Shown: positions 11,341 through 21,557 of the stretch, piece by piece
How the letters are laid out: every line of letters starts with the position of its first letter
Position numbering within the stretch: the first letter of the stretch is position 1
From: Sialis fuliginosa
Taxonomy: Eukaryota > Arthropoda > Insecta > Megaloptera > Sialidae
Assembly: GCA_961205875.1 (NCBI GenBank)
Contig: OY540814.1
Span: 28,712,151 to 28,776,150 of the forward strand
Reading direction: 5' to 3'
DNA length: 64,000 nucleotides
Position numbers and translations under genes: made by a program
The notes under the pieces: generated by a model
What the model saw: the letters and a program-made list of their open reading frames with translations, nothing else
The model's database searches: none
What the model was told of the DNA's origin: nothing

Positions 11341-12022
11341 ATGTTGATACAGACCGACAGACGGACACACATACAGCATGGTGGAAATAGTCTGAATGGA
11401 TTTAGGGAAGGTCAAAATGGATAATTCCATCAAAATTCGAATATCGAAAAAAATCGGTTTCACTATAGTTACTTATACTAGGGTTAACTGGGGTAAAAGT
11501 GAAATAAAATACAAATCTTTCATGTTTTTTGACAGTTAACGATACAAATTCATACTAGATGTGCTTATGAATAACCATTTTAAATACTTACGTCATTTGA
11601 ACTGTACGATACAACACGGACTTAAAAAATGAAAAAAGTGTGTTTCATTTTTAAGGGAAAAAGTGAAACAGACCTCTAATGGAAAAAATTAAAAGAAAAA
11701 CTACTCTGGCAACTTTGATTTATCTTCTTTGTGGCATATCAATGTGAAATTGTAACTTTAATTAATATCTGAGCTATACAGAAAGTTATGTGCAAAGAAT
11801 TAAAATTTAATTCACACGTTTTGACATCGACATTGACAAAGGGAGGGTGACACATCACTTATTAGGCGATTCATATTTTTAGGTCGCTTTAACAAACCTT
11901 TAATGATGCTGTCAGTTTTTAGTTGCAAGCTTGTTTCACTTTAACTCCATTTTTTTGGTGTTTCATATTTACCCCGCTCGACTCTATATGTATATTTCAT
12001 ATACAATTACATAAGAAAGTAA
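11341..12022 (+). mobile_element. ACTTTCTTATAC-family right half, split by a nested element
   Basis: 'agaccgacagacggacacac', 'atggatttagggaaggtc' and 'atcggtttcactatagttac' match 6985-7125. The family's last part ('tatgtatatttcatatac ... ataagaaagta') resumes at 11987 after an insertion (11481-11984). The left half is absent. Confidence 0.75.
11481..11984. mobile_element. Nested TA-flanked MITE, GGGTTAACTGGGG ends
   Basis: Left end 'gggttaactggggtaaaagt' and right end 'atatttaccccgctcgactc' are imperfect inverted repeats, with TA on each side (11479-11480 and 11985-11986). 'gtgaaac'/'gtttcac' words recur inside. A relative is at 46586-46915. TA duplication suggests the Tc1/mariner superfamily. 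No transposase frame. Confidence 0.65.
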
Positions 12023-12079
12023 AACATTATTAATGAAAAAATCGCTTCGCAAATCAAGTTCTCGTGTATCCAAATTATA

Positions 12080-12238
12080 AAACTGAACAAACATAAGTGA
12101 ATACATTCACAGACAGACACACATACACACACCTAGCGAAAGAGAGCAGAGAAGAAGGTTTATTTGCAACAGGAATATTGAATAATTCATTAGAAGCGTG
12201 TACGAATCATTACGCCAGTCATGTTAGTTGTTGTTGGT
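12080..12238 (+). repeat. Two-copy dispersed segment (partner at 16425-16550)
   Basis: 'gaataattcattagaagcgt' and 'cagtcatgttagttg' with the preceding 'gaggtttatttgca'-like sequence recur at about 16460-16545, both preceded by CACA-rich sequence. A 92-codon frame (12097-12375) crosses it; the partner copy does not keep that frame, so I do not call a gene. Confidence 0.55.
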
Positions 12239-12570
12239 ACGGTGAACACTTTGTGTGCGATTTAGGCGAATCCTTCAGTCTTTTTACAAAACACCCCCTC
12301 CCTCGCCCCCTCCGCGCACTGCCGAGATGCGGAAGTTACGCTCATTTGTCTCACAGTGGTGACAGTTTTCTTTAAACGCAGCTTCCTTTTGCGTCCATGA
12401 ACGGTAAAAGTTTCAAAATCTAAATTAGTCTATCGAAAGAACAGCGAATGTATGTGTAAAGTAAACTTATATTGTTGCCTACTTAACGGTTGATGAAGCA
12501 ACACAATCATAGGCGCTACGAGGATTTATATAAAGAGGTATGTAAATATGGCGTAGCGTAATCTATCTAT
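12239..12570. other. Unassigned stretch
   Basis: A C-rich part at about 12290-12330 ('ccccctccctcgccccctcc'-like) is followed by ordinary A/T-rich sequence. No copy elsewhere was found. Confidence 0.35.
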
Positions 12571-13270
12571 ATCATAGACATAGAGAATGGACAGTGCATT
12601 CTGTATTAACATAATGGGACTTTCTTATACGTATTACAGAGATTGAATAGTGTGTGTATTTGCCGTAGGTAACATGGGACTTTCTTATACGTAATACTGA
12701 GAGTGAACTGTGTAGGTGAATCTAAATAATTACATAAAAAAATTCTTTCTGGCTAAATCATAAATGTTGGAAAAAAATGTATGGGGAATAAATTATAGAT
12801 AATAACATACTCGACATTTTTTATCTAAAACATTTTTTTCTTATTTCAAAAATAATTCAAAAATCCAAAAATTTACAAGAGTAAACATCCGTTTTCAGTT
12901 ATTACATTAAAAAAATCACTTGGTATATAAATATAAAATTATTCATTTTGTTCTTTCTTGTTAGTTTGTTAGAAATGTTTTAATAAACAAAGAATCGCGT
13001 ATACAATTCACTGTTAGGTTAGGTTAGATTAGGTATAAGAAAGTCCCGTGGTTCCCAAGGCAGATATTTTTTTTAACGTTAATTATTTTTTGTTTTTTAA
13101 CCTCTTTATATTATATCTATGAATATTTTTAATGTTCGGGGCCAAGAATGAAATAGTTACACTCCTGTTTAAAAAAAGGACAAGTATATTCCAAACCTGT
13201 TTCTATCTCTTTCTTTTGACACGACTCTGTTTTCGAGTCAGATGCGTGGTCCATTCTCTATGTCTATGAT
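12571..13270. mobile_element. TIR element CATAGACATAGAGAATGGAC with nested insert
   Basis: Terminal inverted repeats of 22 bp lie at 12571-12592 and 13249-13270, near-perfect. The right interior ('acactcctgtttaaaaaaag', 'ccaaacctgtttctatctct') recurs inverted at 29383-29545. The left interior is mostly a nested ACTTTCTTATAC-family piece. Target duplication unclear; superfamily unknown. Confidence 0.7.
12615..13065 (-). mobile_element. ACTTTCTTATAC-family copy, inverted
   Basis: Reverse complement of 6186-6675: 'gggactttcttatacgtatt', 'attctttctggctaaatcat', 'tgtatggggaataaattata', ending 'gtcccgtggttcccaaggca'. It lies within the 12571-13270 element, so it inserted into it or was captured by it. 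Confidence 0.8.
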
Positions 13271-13384
13271 ACATACAAAAAAGTTATGTTGCTGCGATCA
13301 TGTCACAACCATGTTTTTTCTCAGCGTGTTGACACCGATTTAAACTGACTTGTACACATTCATCCATCTTTCTTTTATACATAT

Positions 13385-13476
13385 CAGGGCTTCGAACCGT
13401 TATTTTTTTCGTTTCGGTTTTCGTTCCGGTTCGAGCAAAAAAATATATTTCGGTTCGGTTCCGGTACGAAACCCTG
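13385..13476. mobile_element. Complete 92-bp hAT-like MITE with 8-bp target duplication
   Basis: Ends 'cagggcttcgaaccg' and 'cggtacgaaaccctg' are inverted repeats. The 8-bp direct repeat ATACATAT flanks both sides (13377-13384 and 13477-13484). The interior is GGTTCGGTTC-like. An 8-bp duplication and CAGGG start are hAT features. Confidence 0.85.
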
Positions 13477-13484
13477 ATACATAT

Positions 13485-13911
13485 AACACGTATGTGTGCA
13501 CTCTCCCTAACGTTTCATCTTGAAACCTGTTGTATTTTAAAACGTGTCGAAGTAATTTCAATTCGCTAGCTCACTAAAGAAGTTTCACCTCAAAAAATCG
13601 TTTGTAACGCCTATGGTTGAAGCCCGAACCTCTTTAAGCAGCGTAAACATCCGCCTTGCAACCTTTTATATGTAAAGCGAAACTTATATGTTTATGGAGA
13701 TTATAAAACTCCATGACTTGTAAAAATCTCTTGAGTGACAGCGGCAGGAAGGCGAGGGGAAATGGAAACAGGAACCTGGATGGCACGAGACAGGAGGAAG
13801 AGTGAAATAAATGAAGCCTAAAGAGTAAATGATGATGATGGTAGAAAGTGAGGGCGCACTACTCTATACTGTATATACGGAATTACTGAAAAACATAGAT
13901 TTATGATGGGT
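13485..13911. other. Unassigned stretch with LINE-like tail
   Basis: About 13735-13850 is purine-rich ('gacagcggcaggaaggcgag') and ends in 'aaatgatgatgatgg', reminiscent of a non-LTR retrotransposon 3' end. No reverse transcriptase remnant is visible. The rest is unassigned. Confidence 0.35.
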
Positions 13912-14035
13912 TCCAATGTGTGTGATTCTGCTGTACACCCCCCCCCCCCCACTTCGTCGAAGTGGGGGGGGGTCCAATGCGTGTGATTCTGCTGTTCCCC
14001 CCCCTCGTGAAAATAGGGGGGAAGGGGGAGCTACA
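13912..14035. repeat. C/G-tract palindrome within a 61-bp tandem duplication
   Basis: 'tgtgattctgctgt' occurs at about 13919 and 13980 (period about 61), each followed by a C run (13938-13950 and 13996 on). Between them 13942-13956 and 13958-13972 form a perfect 15-bp inverted repeat (nine C plus ACTTCG) with a 1-base loop. Opposing frames of 62 and 75 codons are artefacts of this symmetry. Confidence 0.85.
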
Positions 14036-14152
14036 CCGCGCAAGAGTTTCAAGTTTAATTGTCGAAGTAGAAAACTATTGACAGTTTTTATTTTGACGGA
14101 TTTGTGTGTTGATTTGTTTTTAATCTATGACTGCAATATGTAATTTTATATA

Positions 14153-14689
14153 CAGTGTATTCCAAGTTGATTAAGGCGGCTATTACACTATCAAATAAAT
14201 ATGTCAAAGATTTGATCATATTTCTTTGATAAAATACGAGATTTTGTTTTATTACACTATATAAAATATTTGATAATATTTTCTCAATATTATCTAGGGA
14301 TATTTTCTTCTTTTTTGGTGCCTTTTGATTATCAGTGTGTGGGTGTTCGTCAATTGACGCGATCGAGGTTTGAATTTACAACCGTGTATTGTGGTTTTTA
14401 TAATCAATAAGAAGATTATCATATAATACTGGATTTTGTTGATATTCATATATTAATAATTATGTAACTGTAACTGTCAGTGATAACTTGATAGTCGCCA
14501 TTTCGTTTTTGACGTCAAAAAACTTTGGTCAAATATAAGAAACTGTCATTAACTATGATCATAGAAATATTATGAAGGTAAATATTATAAAAGTTGACTT
14601 ATTACACTGTCATATTTCTTTGATCAAAGAAATTTTATCACATTTCTTTGATAGTGTAATAGCCGCCTTAATCAACTTGGAATACACTG
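14153..14689. mobile_element. TA-flanked MITE with CAGTGTATTCCAAG ends and a different interior
   Basis: Both ends carry 'cagtgtattccaagttgatt' as inverted repeats with TA outside. Next inward is a second inverted repeat, 'ggcggctattacactatcaa', giving arms of about 43 bp. The interior (TTTGATCA/TTTGATAA-rich) does not match the family members at 17720, 19957, 22981, 26392 and 42823, which share only the outer 23 bp. Tc1/mariner-like by TA and CAGTG. Confidence 0.85.
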
Positions 14690-15709
14690 TATGTATGATT
14701 TTATAAAATTTGTACTAGTTGAAGATTTTGTAATACTTTTTACTTTGTAAAGAAATTTAAATCTGTCTAAAAAAGGGGTACATTAAAATTCTTATAAATT
14801 CCTTGAAATATTGTTATTTAAAAAATTATAGCCAATTAATTTTATATTTTATCAATAATACTCAAAAAGGGGAAATATGCAAAACTTATGACAAATAACT
14901 TTTTGATTTAATTAATTTTTCTACGACATATTTTCTAATATAGTAATACTACTTATATTTATAACTTATATCAATAGAATTGATATACAAACTGACAAAT
15001 ATTTATGTATGTTACTTTACATAATATGAACTATTTCATGTACGTAGATATATTTTTATTTTTTATCATTTCGTTATTAAAATAAGCATATTTTAGTCTG
15101 TTCGATAAAAATATTGTTTTTCTTTGTATTATAATTTGTATGCGGGACTCGTTTATTTAAATATTTTTATACATACAATACAGTTGTATATAACAATAGG
15201 ATATTTCCATATTAAAATCTATATCAATCAAATACGATGGTCAGTTGTAATCATACATCAATTTCTATATTTCTATTCAAGAGAAAAACATATTTTAAAG
15301 GCAATAGCAAAATAAACATAACATATATTATCAATTTTATCTGTAAAAGAATTCTTCATAAAAAGCGTTTTAATTTTTCATTTTTCCAACATTTTTTTAT
15401 ATAATAAAACTATTATGTAAGGAAAATTGGGAAAAATTATCGCATTTGAGAAATATTAATATTTAAATTACTACTACAGTTTAAGGGGGGAAGCCACTGT
15501 GACGGTTTGTATTTTCAAAAATATTAGATATTACCCTCAGAAAACTTTAAACGCGTTTTCCTCGAAATGTCTCAACATTTACTCTGGTTAATAAAGTGAT
15601 TTTCTTTATTTTATTTTTTTAATAAAAAATAATTTCGGTTCAATTATAAATTTAACTTGTTTAAATATAAAATCAAACTCTTTCTAATATGATTAACTGA
15701 CAAGTAAGC
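14690..15709. other. Unassigned, very A/T-rich stretch
   Basis: No copy elsewhere in the window, no strong internal repeat and no convincing frame. 'aagccactgtgacggttt' near 15490 is the only less A/T-rich patch. Confidence 0.4.
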
Positions 15710-16237
15710 AAGGTACTGGCACCAGTTATGGCCGCTATAAGAGCAAGGTTTACTGTTTTTGTGATTGACGGGCTTCTTTTTTATAATTCTCATCAACTCA
15801 TGTTACTAATAAAACAAGTAAATCAATTTAATTACCAAAGTCCGCAAATATAGTTTATTTTTATAAATTATAGCCTTTTATTTGGTTTATGTTTTTTCTC
15901 CAGTAATGGATAAAGTAAAACCAGTAATGAGCACGCAGTGATGGACACTTGCTAATGATAAGTACTACGACACAAAAGAATCGTCAAATTTACAACAATG
16001 TAAATCAGTTGCTATGATAATATAATAATTAATAAATAAATTATACTAATAATTAGTTTAAATGTCCACCATTTTGACACCTTTTGGCCGATTGTCATCA
16101 AATCACGCTGTAAGACAGTTAAATGTATGTAGATTAATATTCAGAAATGGTAGTAATCAATGTCAACAAATATTTCGAATATATTACATTTAATTACACA
16201 GGGGTATTGTCAAATACTTAAGTGTCAGTCAGTACCT
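15710..16237 (-). mobile_element. AGGTACTGG-family MITE, inverted
   Basis: Left end 'aggtactggcaccagttatg' and right end 'gtcagtacct' are inverted repeats; TA follows at 16238-16239, but the base pair before the left end is CA. Interior 'agtccgcaaatatag' and 'tgatggacacttgctaatga' is the reverse complement of 16610-17123. The two copies sit head to head within 1.5 kb. Confidence 0.85.
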
Positions 16238-16609
16238 TATGATATATGATAAACTGTATATACATCTGAATAAAACCTTTTCTATTCAACATATATGAAC
16301 ACATATTTACATGCATACACATGTAGCGGTGCATTCAACACAGCACACATAATTTACGACCTGAAGAAATAACATAAAATCTACGAAAACCACTCACAAC
16401 TGTTACGGGACACACGTTCAGATATAAGTACATACAGACACACACACACCTACGGATGGGGAGAAGAGGAGGTTTATTTGCAGGAGAGAATATTGAATAA
16501 TTCATTAGAAACGTGTACGTATCATTACTCCAGTCATGTTAGTTGAAACGTTCGTAAGCTAAAACGACTAACTAAAATTTCCTGATTTTCTAATTTTGAT
16601 AAAGGAGTA
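16238..16609. other. Unassigned spacer with duplicated segment
   Basis: 16425-16550 resembles 12080-12238 ('gaataattcattagaaacgt'). A CACA-rich patch precedes it. Confidence 0.45.
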
Positions 16610-17123
16610 AGGTACTGGCACCAGTCTTGGATGTGACCCCAGTAATAGCGATTTTTAAATTAAATGTATTGAATAAGAAATATGTAAATATTAAATACAT
16701 TTAACTGTCTTACAGCGTAATTTGGTGACAATCGGCCTATAGGTGTCAAAATGGTGGACATTTAAACTAATTATTAGTATATTTTATTTATTAATTATTA
16801 TATAACATAGCAACTGCTTTACATTGTTGTAAATTTGACAATTCTTTTGTGTGTCATAGTACTTATCATTAGCAAGTGTCCATCACTGCGTACTCATTAC
16901 TGGTTTTACTTTATCTATTACTGGAGAAATAAACATACAAAATAAAAGGCTATAATTTAAAAAAAAAATATATTTTTGCGGACTTTGGTAATTAAATTGA
17001 TTAAATAAAGAGTTACTTGTTCTATTAGTAACATGAGTTCACGAGAATTACAAAAAAGAATCCCGTCAATCACAAAAACAGTAAACCTTGCTTTTATAGC
17101 GGCCATAACTGGTACCATTACCT
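16610..17123 (+). mobile_element. AGGTACTGG-family MITE, complete
   Basis: Ends 'aggtactggcaccagtcttg' and 'ataactggtaccattacct' are inverted repeats, with TA at 16608-16609 and 17124-17125. This is the reference copy for the family (514 bp). The 62-codon minus-strand frame at 16957-17145 is part of it. Tc1/mariner-like by TA duplication; no transposase. Confidence 0.85.
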
Positions 17124-17146
17124 TATACAATTCTTTGATAAACATT

Positions 17147-17365
17147 TTCCACAGTGCTTCCTCATGGTAAATAGTAGAATTTTTAATTAATACCGATAAG
17201 GTATTCAGATGAACTAACTATTTAATTTTTATATTTTATTAATTCAAAATTATTCAGGAAAAGTTGTATTGCAATTTTTTATAGAAAACTCAATGCTCTA
17301 AAAAAATTGATACCACCTCTCCTCCTACAGACGATTTTAATGATTTTTATATGGGATCATTTACT
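17147..17365 (-). mobile_element. Old fragment of gcttcctcg-family element
   Basis: 'ccacagtgcttcctcatggt' then 'cctctcctcctacagacgat' and 'tgatttttatatgggatc' align with the order in the 50738-51535 copy. Large parts are missing and divergence is high. Confidence 0.55.
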
Positions 17366-17719
17366 AGCTAAGTTATTACAAGGGTAAATTATTTATATAT
17401 TTTTATTACAAAATTGGCAATATTAATTTAATTTTAAATCGATAATCAGATGAATTATTAATAAATGTTGGGTTATTTTAGTAAAATCAAATAACAGTAA
17501 CAGTAAATCTTGTATGACATTTTCCCGGATGTAAGCAATACGTTGTCATTTTTTCAACGGACACGTGAACATTGTCGAAAGAAAATGACACACCGTTAAG
17601 TCTATCGCAACAGTACGGACACAGCAAGAATTCGGTGATCCCTGAAGGCCCTCCGCTCATATAACAGTGTCAGGGGTGGAAAAACATATTTTTTTTCGTT
17701 AATTCTGACCAAATATATA
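17366..17719. other. Unassigned A/T-rich stretch
   Basis: About 17540-17660 is less A/T-rich. No copy or coding signal was noticed. Confidence 0.35.
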
Positions 17720-18010
17720 CAGTGTATTCCAAGTTGATTAAGACATAGGAAATTTAATGTTGTAGTAACCTTTGGTCAAATTTAACGATGTGTGATTGGT
17801 GCATTTTGAAATGCCGCCACAAAATTTAATAAAATAGTCATTAGTATTTTGTTTTCAAATTTATATCTGCTAAAATATATTATTATAATTTTATCTAGGA
17901 TGCTTACTTTAATTTCATTATTGTATTTTATTCTTTATTGAAGTTGAAAACAAAATACTGTTGATTAATTTAAAATTTATCAGTTAGTTTCGAGGCGGCA
18001 TTTCAAAAAA
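17720..18010 (+). mobile_element. CAGTGTATTCCAAG-family MITE, right end lost
   Basis: TA then 'cagtgtattccaagttgatt', 'gacataggaaatttaatg', 'gattggtgcattttgaaatg' and 'gtattttgttttcaaattta'. Similarity ends at 'cgaggcggcatttc' near 18006, before the right terminus. Confidence 0.8.
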
Positions 18011-18365
18011 ACAGACCTAAGCGATACCTATAGTGTGAATGATTTAATTGTTTATTGTTTATTTATATTTAATTGGAACGAGACCAAATCGAGAGAGGTC
18101 TTCTTAATTCATATGTAACCAGGCTCGCTACCTGATCTCACTAAATTGACTATGTAACTCAGTCAATTTTCGGAAATTCAACACAATTTTTTTACACTTT
18201 TGAAAAAATGCAAAAAAAATTTTTTACCCGTCACAGTGACTTTCCCCCCTAACAATGGCACCATCCTAATTGTAAAAGATTCTAGGTACAAGCGTCCTCT
18301 GAAACAAAATTCTGATTAAAGAAGCCTACGAAACGTTGGTCTAAATTAAACGTTACAGTTTGTTA
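18011..18365. other. Unassigned stretch
   Basis: No copy elsewhere or coding signal. 'cccgtcacagtgactttccc' near 18230 echoes 'aagccactgtgacgg' near 15490 in inverse orientation, so the two may bound a larger disrupted repeat. Confidence 0.3.
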
Positions 18366-18538
18366 CTGGAAAAACGGAGAAACTGTGGTTTCTAGTCACT
18401 TAAACTAAAAATATACACCTTAACCATAATAATCAGACTGGAACTGTTAGACTCCTGATGAGGACTTCTTGTGAAATCGAAACACGTGTCGAGTGACATT
18501 GTTTTATTGTGGTTAAGGTGTATATTTTTAGTTTAAGG
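18366..18538 (+). repeat. Dispersed element carrying the hammerhead-like motif
   Basis: 'actggaaaaacggagaaact' to 'gtttaag'. A 33-bp near-perfect inverted repeat ('cttaaactaaaaatatacac' at 18399 on, and its complement ending near 18536) brackets the hammerhead-like core. 24889-24932 keeps the left inverted repeat. 63958-64000 keeps the start and the 'ctggaactgtt' words but lacks the inverted repeat. Confidence 0.7.
18446..18500 (+). ncRNA. Hammerhead-ribozyme-like motif
   Basis: Core elements are in order: CTGATGA (18455-18461), stem II candidates GGACTTC (18462-18468) and GAAATC (18473-18478) around a TTGT loop, GAAA (18479-18482), self-complementary CACGTG (18483-18488), and TC completing a GTC cleavage triplet (18488-18490). 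Stem I can form from ACTC (18451-18454) with GAGT (18491-18494). Very short helix III, able to pair between two molecules, is known for hammerheads in Penelope-like retroelements and retrozymes. Stem II is imperfect here, so activity is uncertain. Assignment to a host element class is inference. Confidence 0.6.
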
Positions 18539-19137
18539 GTTACAGTTTGTGATAAGAAAATTGCCATCCCTAATAATAACAACAGAGTCCAACTGCAAAA
18601 GCAGAAAGAAGTGAGGCAACATTCCCTGAAGACTAAGGCACTCATATAGCAGTGTCGCTTGCGCGGGGGGGTTTAGGGGGGGGTGTGTGGCGGTGCAGTG
18701 TCACAGCTCGGCGGCGCTGAGAAATGACCGCTCGACGAAAAGAAACGGACGGATGCTGCAGGTAAAACACTGTCAGCTTCCGGAATTGCTACTATTAGTC
18801 TCCATCTCGTTTTACTTTATCATTGGTAGATGGAGTCTCTCAACATAAGAAAGTTTTTTTTTTCTTCGTGTTCTTCTTTTTCTTCTTCATCCAGAGATGG
18901 ACGATAATTGAAGTGTGTGTGTGTGTGTTCGTGGACTTATGCAAGATGTTTTTATTTTTTGTTTGTTTACTTTATTGCCTTTTTAATGTATCTAATAATA
19001 TACGAGAATTTGTTAAAAAAAATTTAAGTTAACTAAAAAGAATATTTTAAAAATCATTTATTAATCTATTTAAAAGAAAGGGTTTTATATGTAGTTACAA
19101 TTTTTGAAATAATTTTTTTTTATATATTTTATTAAAT
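18539..19137. other. Unassigned stretch with G-rich tract
   Basis: 18655-18775 is strongly G+C-rich and includes two long G runs separated by TTTA, then GTGTGTGGCGG (about 18664-18693), a plausible G-quadruplex. Short GT microsatellite at 18912-18926. No gene is supported. Confidence 0.45.
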
Positions 19138-19402
19138 ACTAGCGACTTCGTTCGCGTGGAATTTACGTAAAGTAGGAGCTATCGGGTGTAAAACTCATAA
19201 AGAAGAAGGTTAGGTAATACAGATTTCTGTTATGATAGTCGATAAAACAAGTCGCGCGTACAAATGTCACAAACTCTGGATACAGAGTTGCCTATGTCCT
19301 TCTACAGGACGCAAGCTATCTTCCTGCCAAATTTCATCAATATCTGTTCAGCGGTTTAGCCGTGAAAGGTAGTTACTTTTGCATTTATAATATTAGTAGG
19401 GA
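19138..19402 (+). repeat. Insect retroposon tail-like repeat
   Basis: 'tagcgacttcgttcgcgtgg', 'aagaagaaggttaggtaata', 'gatagtcgataaaacaagtc', 'atttcatcaatatctgttca' and 'tttataatattagtagggat' are in the same order as 5690-5983. Confidence 0.65.
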
Positions 19403-19956
19403 TTCTTAAATTTTTTGATGTAAAAGTATTGCCGAAAATGTGAAAATCTTCAATCGAATATAGCAATTATTTACCTAATTCAAGTTTATATAGACCCATA
19501 TTTCCCCATTATTAGAACCACTTGACCCATACATCTCTATAAATTTTATAATAACAATAAAATAAAATTACACAAAAAAAGACTATAAATTTGATGGGGT
19601 TTGTATCGATACAGGAGAATTGAACAACAGCGAAATAATAAATATCATCGCCGAGAAATAAAGATTTTTCGCCGTAGTCCTGATCTGGTGCGACTGGCTT
19701 CAATGTTGTCGCTAGATACAAGAGAATTTGTAAATGAAGAGTTATGGTTTGGAATCAGCGCAGAGGACCTCTAGTGGGCGTGTACCCCCTCCTTGCTTTA
19801 TGTCTCGGTACGTTCATTCTTACATTTGATTTCACCGGTAAATATGCCACTGTATATAAATTTATACTAACTGTTCTTTAGTTCAAAGGTGAAACTAGAT
19901 ATCTTACTTATTTTTCTTATCATTCTCAAGTTATTATATTTTATTAAGCTCATATA
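19403..19956. other. Unassigned stretch
   Basis: About 19600-19830 has moderate G+C and appears single-copy. No recognisable coding domain. Confidence 0.35.
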
Positions 19957-20847
19957 CAGTGTATTCCAAGTTGATTAAGACATAGGAAATTTAACATGGG
20001 GACAATTAGAAATGTTGTAGTAGCATTTGGCCAAATTTAACGATGTGCGATTGGTGCATTTTGAAATGCCGCCACAAAATTTTATAAAATACTGATTAGT
20101 ATTTTGTTTTCAATTTTATTTCTGTCAAAATCTTGAAAATAATCATAATTAAAATATTTTAATTGCAGAATTTGTAACTCATTGGTGCAAGTAATAAACG
20201 GATAAACTACATATTAATTAATTATATTGTTGTAATTTTATCTCGGATGTTTTATTTAATTTTATGTTGGTTTTCAATCTTTACTTTCTATGATACTCTA
20301 GTTTATATATATGTATGTATTTTTTACACGCAAATTAAATGATTATATTTTAATTTCTAATTTACACTTACCAAATATGCATTACTGAAACGAAATCAGT
20401 AAAAAGTGGATACATGGATACATAAAAATAAATATATTTAATTTAAAAAATACATTAAGTAATAAATAAAGTATAACAAATGTTCTTTCAGTTCTTCTAA
20501 ATTATTGAATATATTTCGACACTAAATAAATCTCTCACTTAGAAATAACGTCCAAATGTATCCATTTGCAATTTTTCTTTAATCATGTACTAGATAATAA
20601 TGTAGAAAGAATTACAATAATATTTTAATTATTCTGTGCACAGATTCTGTGATTGCAATAAATATTTAATATTTTTTGACAGATATAAAATTGAAAACAA
20701 AATACTAATGACTATTTTATTAAATTTTGTGGCGGCATTTCAAAATGCACCAATCATACATCGTTAAATTTGACCAAAGGTAACTACAACACTTCTAATT
20801 GTCCCCATGTTAAATTTCCTATGTCTTAATCAACTTGGAATACACTG
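19957..20847. mobile_element. CAGTGTATTCCAAG-family MITE, longest complete copy
   Basis: Terminal inverted repeats of well over 100 bp. The left starts 'cagtgtattccaagttgatt', 'gacataggaaatttaacatg' and 'gattggtgcattttgaaatg', and the right is its complement. TA flanks both ends (19955-19956, 20848-20849). The central about 500 bp is A/T-rich and not shared with the 388-bp copy at 42823. Non-autonomous Tc1/mariner-like. Confidence 0.9.
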
Positions 20848-21557
20848 TATATGGCCAGATTCTGAAAAAAACTATATGGGATCACCTCGGAAGTATACTC
20901 TTTCAAACAAACAAAAAATCGTCCAAATCGATGCATAATTATTTTATTTTTTAAAGATTCTATAAATAGAATGTAATATTTAAAAAAAAGCCTGCTTTAT
21001 TAGGTTTTTTTCATTAATCTTAAAATATATCGGAATTCCAAACGACCATATGTTTAAAACCACTGGTCCAACGCACATTGTATAATGTAAGTGAGATTTT
21101 AAAGTGTTTTTAAATAATCACTGCTATGATTGGTGACTATGACGTAAACAGGATACGGATACTGGTAATCAGTAGCGCGCGTGCCGTTGGTCTGATCGGG
21201 AGGTAAGTCACTCGCGTTCATTCATGTAGAAGAACTTTAAAAAAAATCTATTTATTTATCAATTGGATCGACATTAATATTAATGGATTTGATGAATCAT
21301 TTGTGATGATATTTTATTCTGGTGGGTGCAAAAATGATAGTGTAGGTAGTAGGTGTGTGTTAGAATGGGATGAATGTACCGACTTAATGGAATTTACTGT
21401 TCGAGATCATACAGGATGTCCCAAAAGTCTGTGAATGGAATAAATCTAAGCGGAGGGTATTTTAGAACAAAAAAGTTAAATGATTTAAATTTATTTTTTA
21501 TTCAGAAATGTATTTTGAACTGGTCAAAATTTTTAAATAGTAGCTTCCATGAATTTT
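20848..21557. other. Unassigned stretch with splice-donor-like site
   Basis: 21150-21235 is G+C-richer and contains 'gatcgggaggtaagtcac', a perfect AG|GTAAGT donor consensus at about 21201-21209, but no adjoining open frame marks an exon. 'acaggatgtcccaaaagtc' near 21413 resembles transposon ends common in insects, without a partner. Confidence 0.35.

Noticed and set aside
13013-13037. Telomere-like TTAGG words
   Set aside because: Only three to four imperfect units; GGTTAGGTTAG strings are common in insect repeats and do not mark a telomere.
21195-21212. Perfect splice-donor consensus GAGGTAAGT
   Set aside because: No coding frame or acceptor partner nearby; kept only as a note for transcript mapping.
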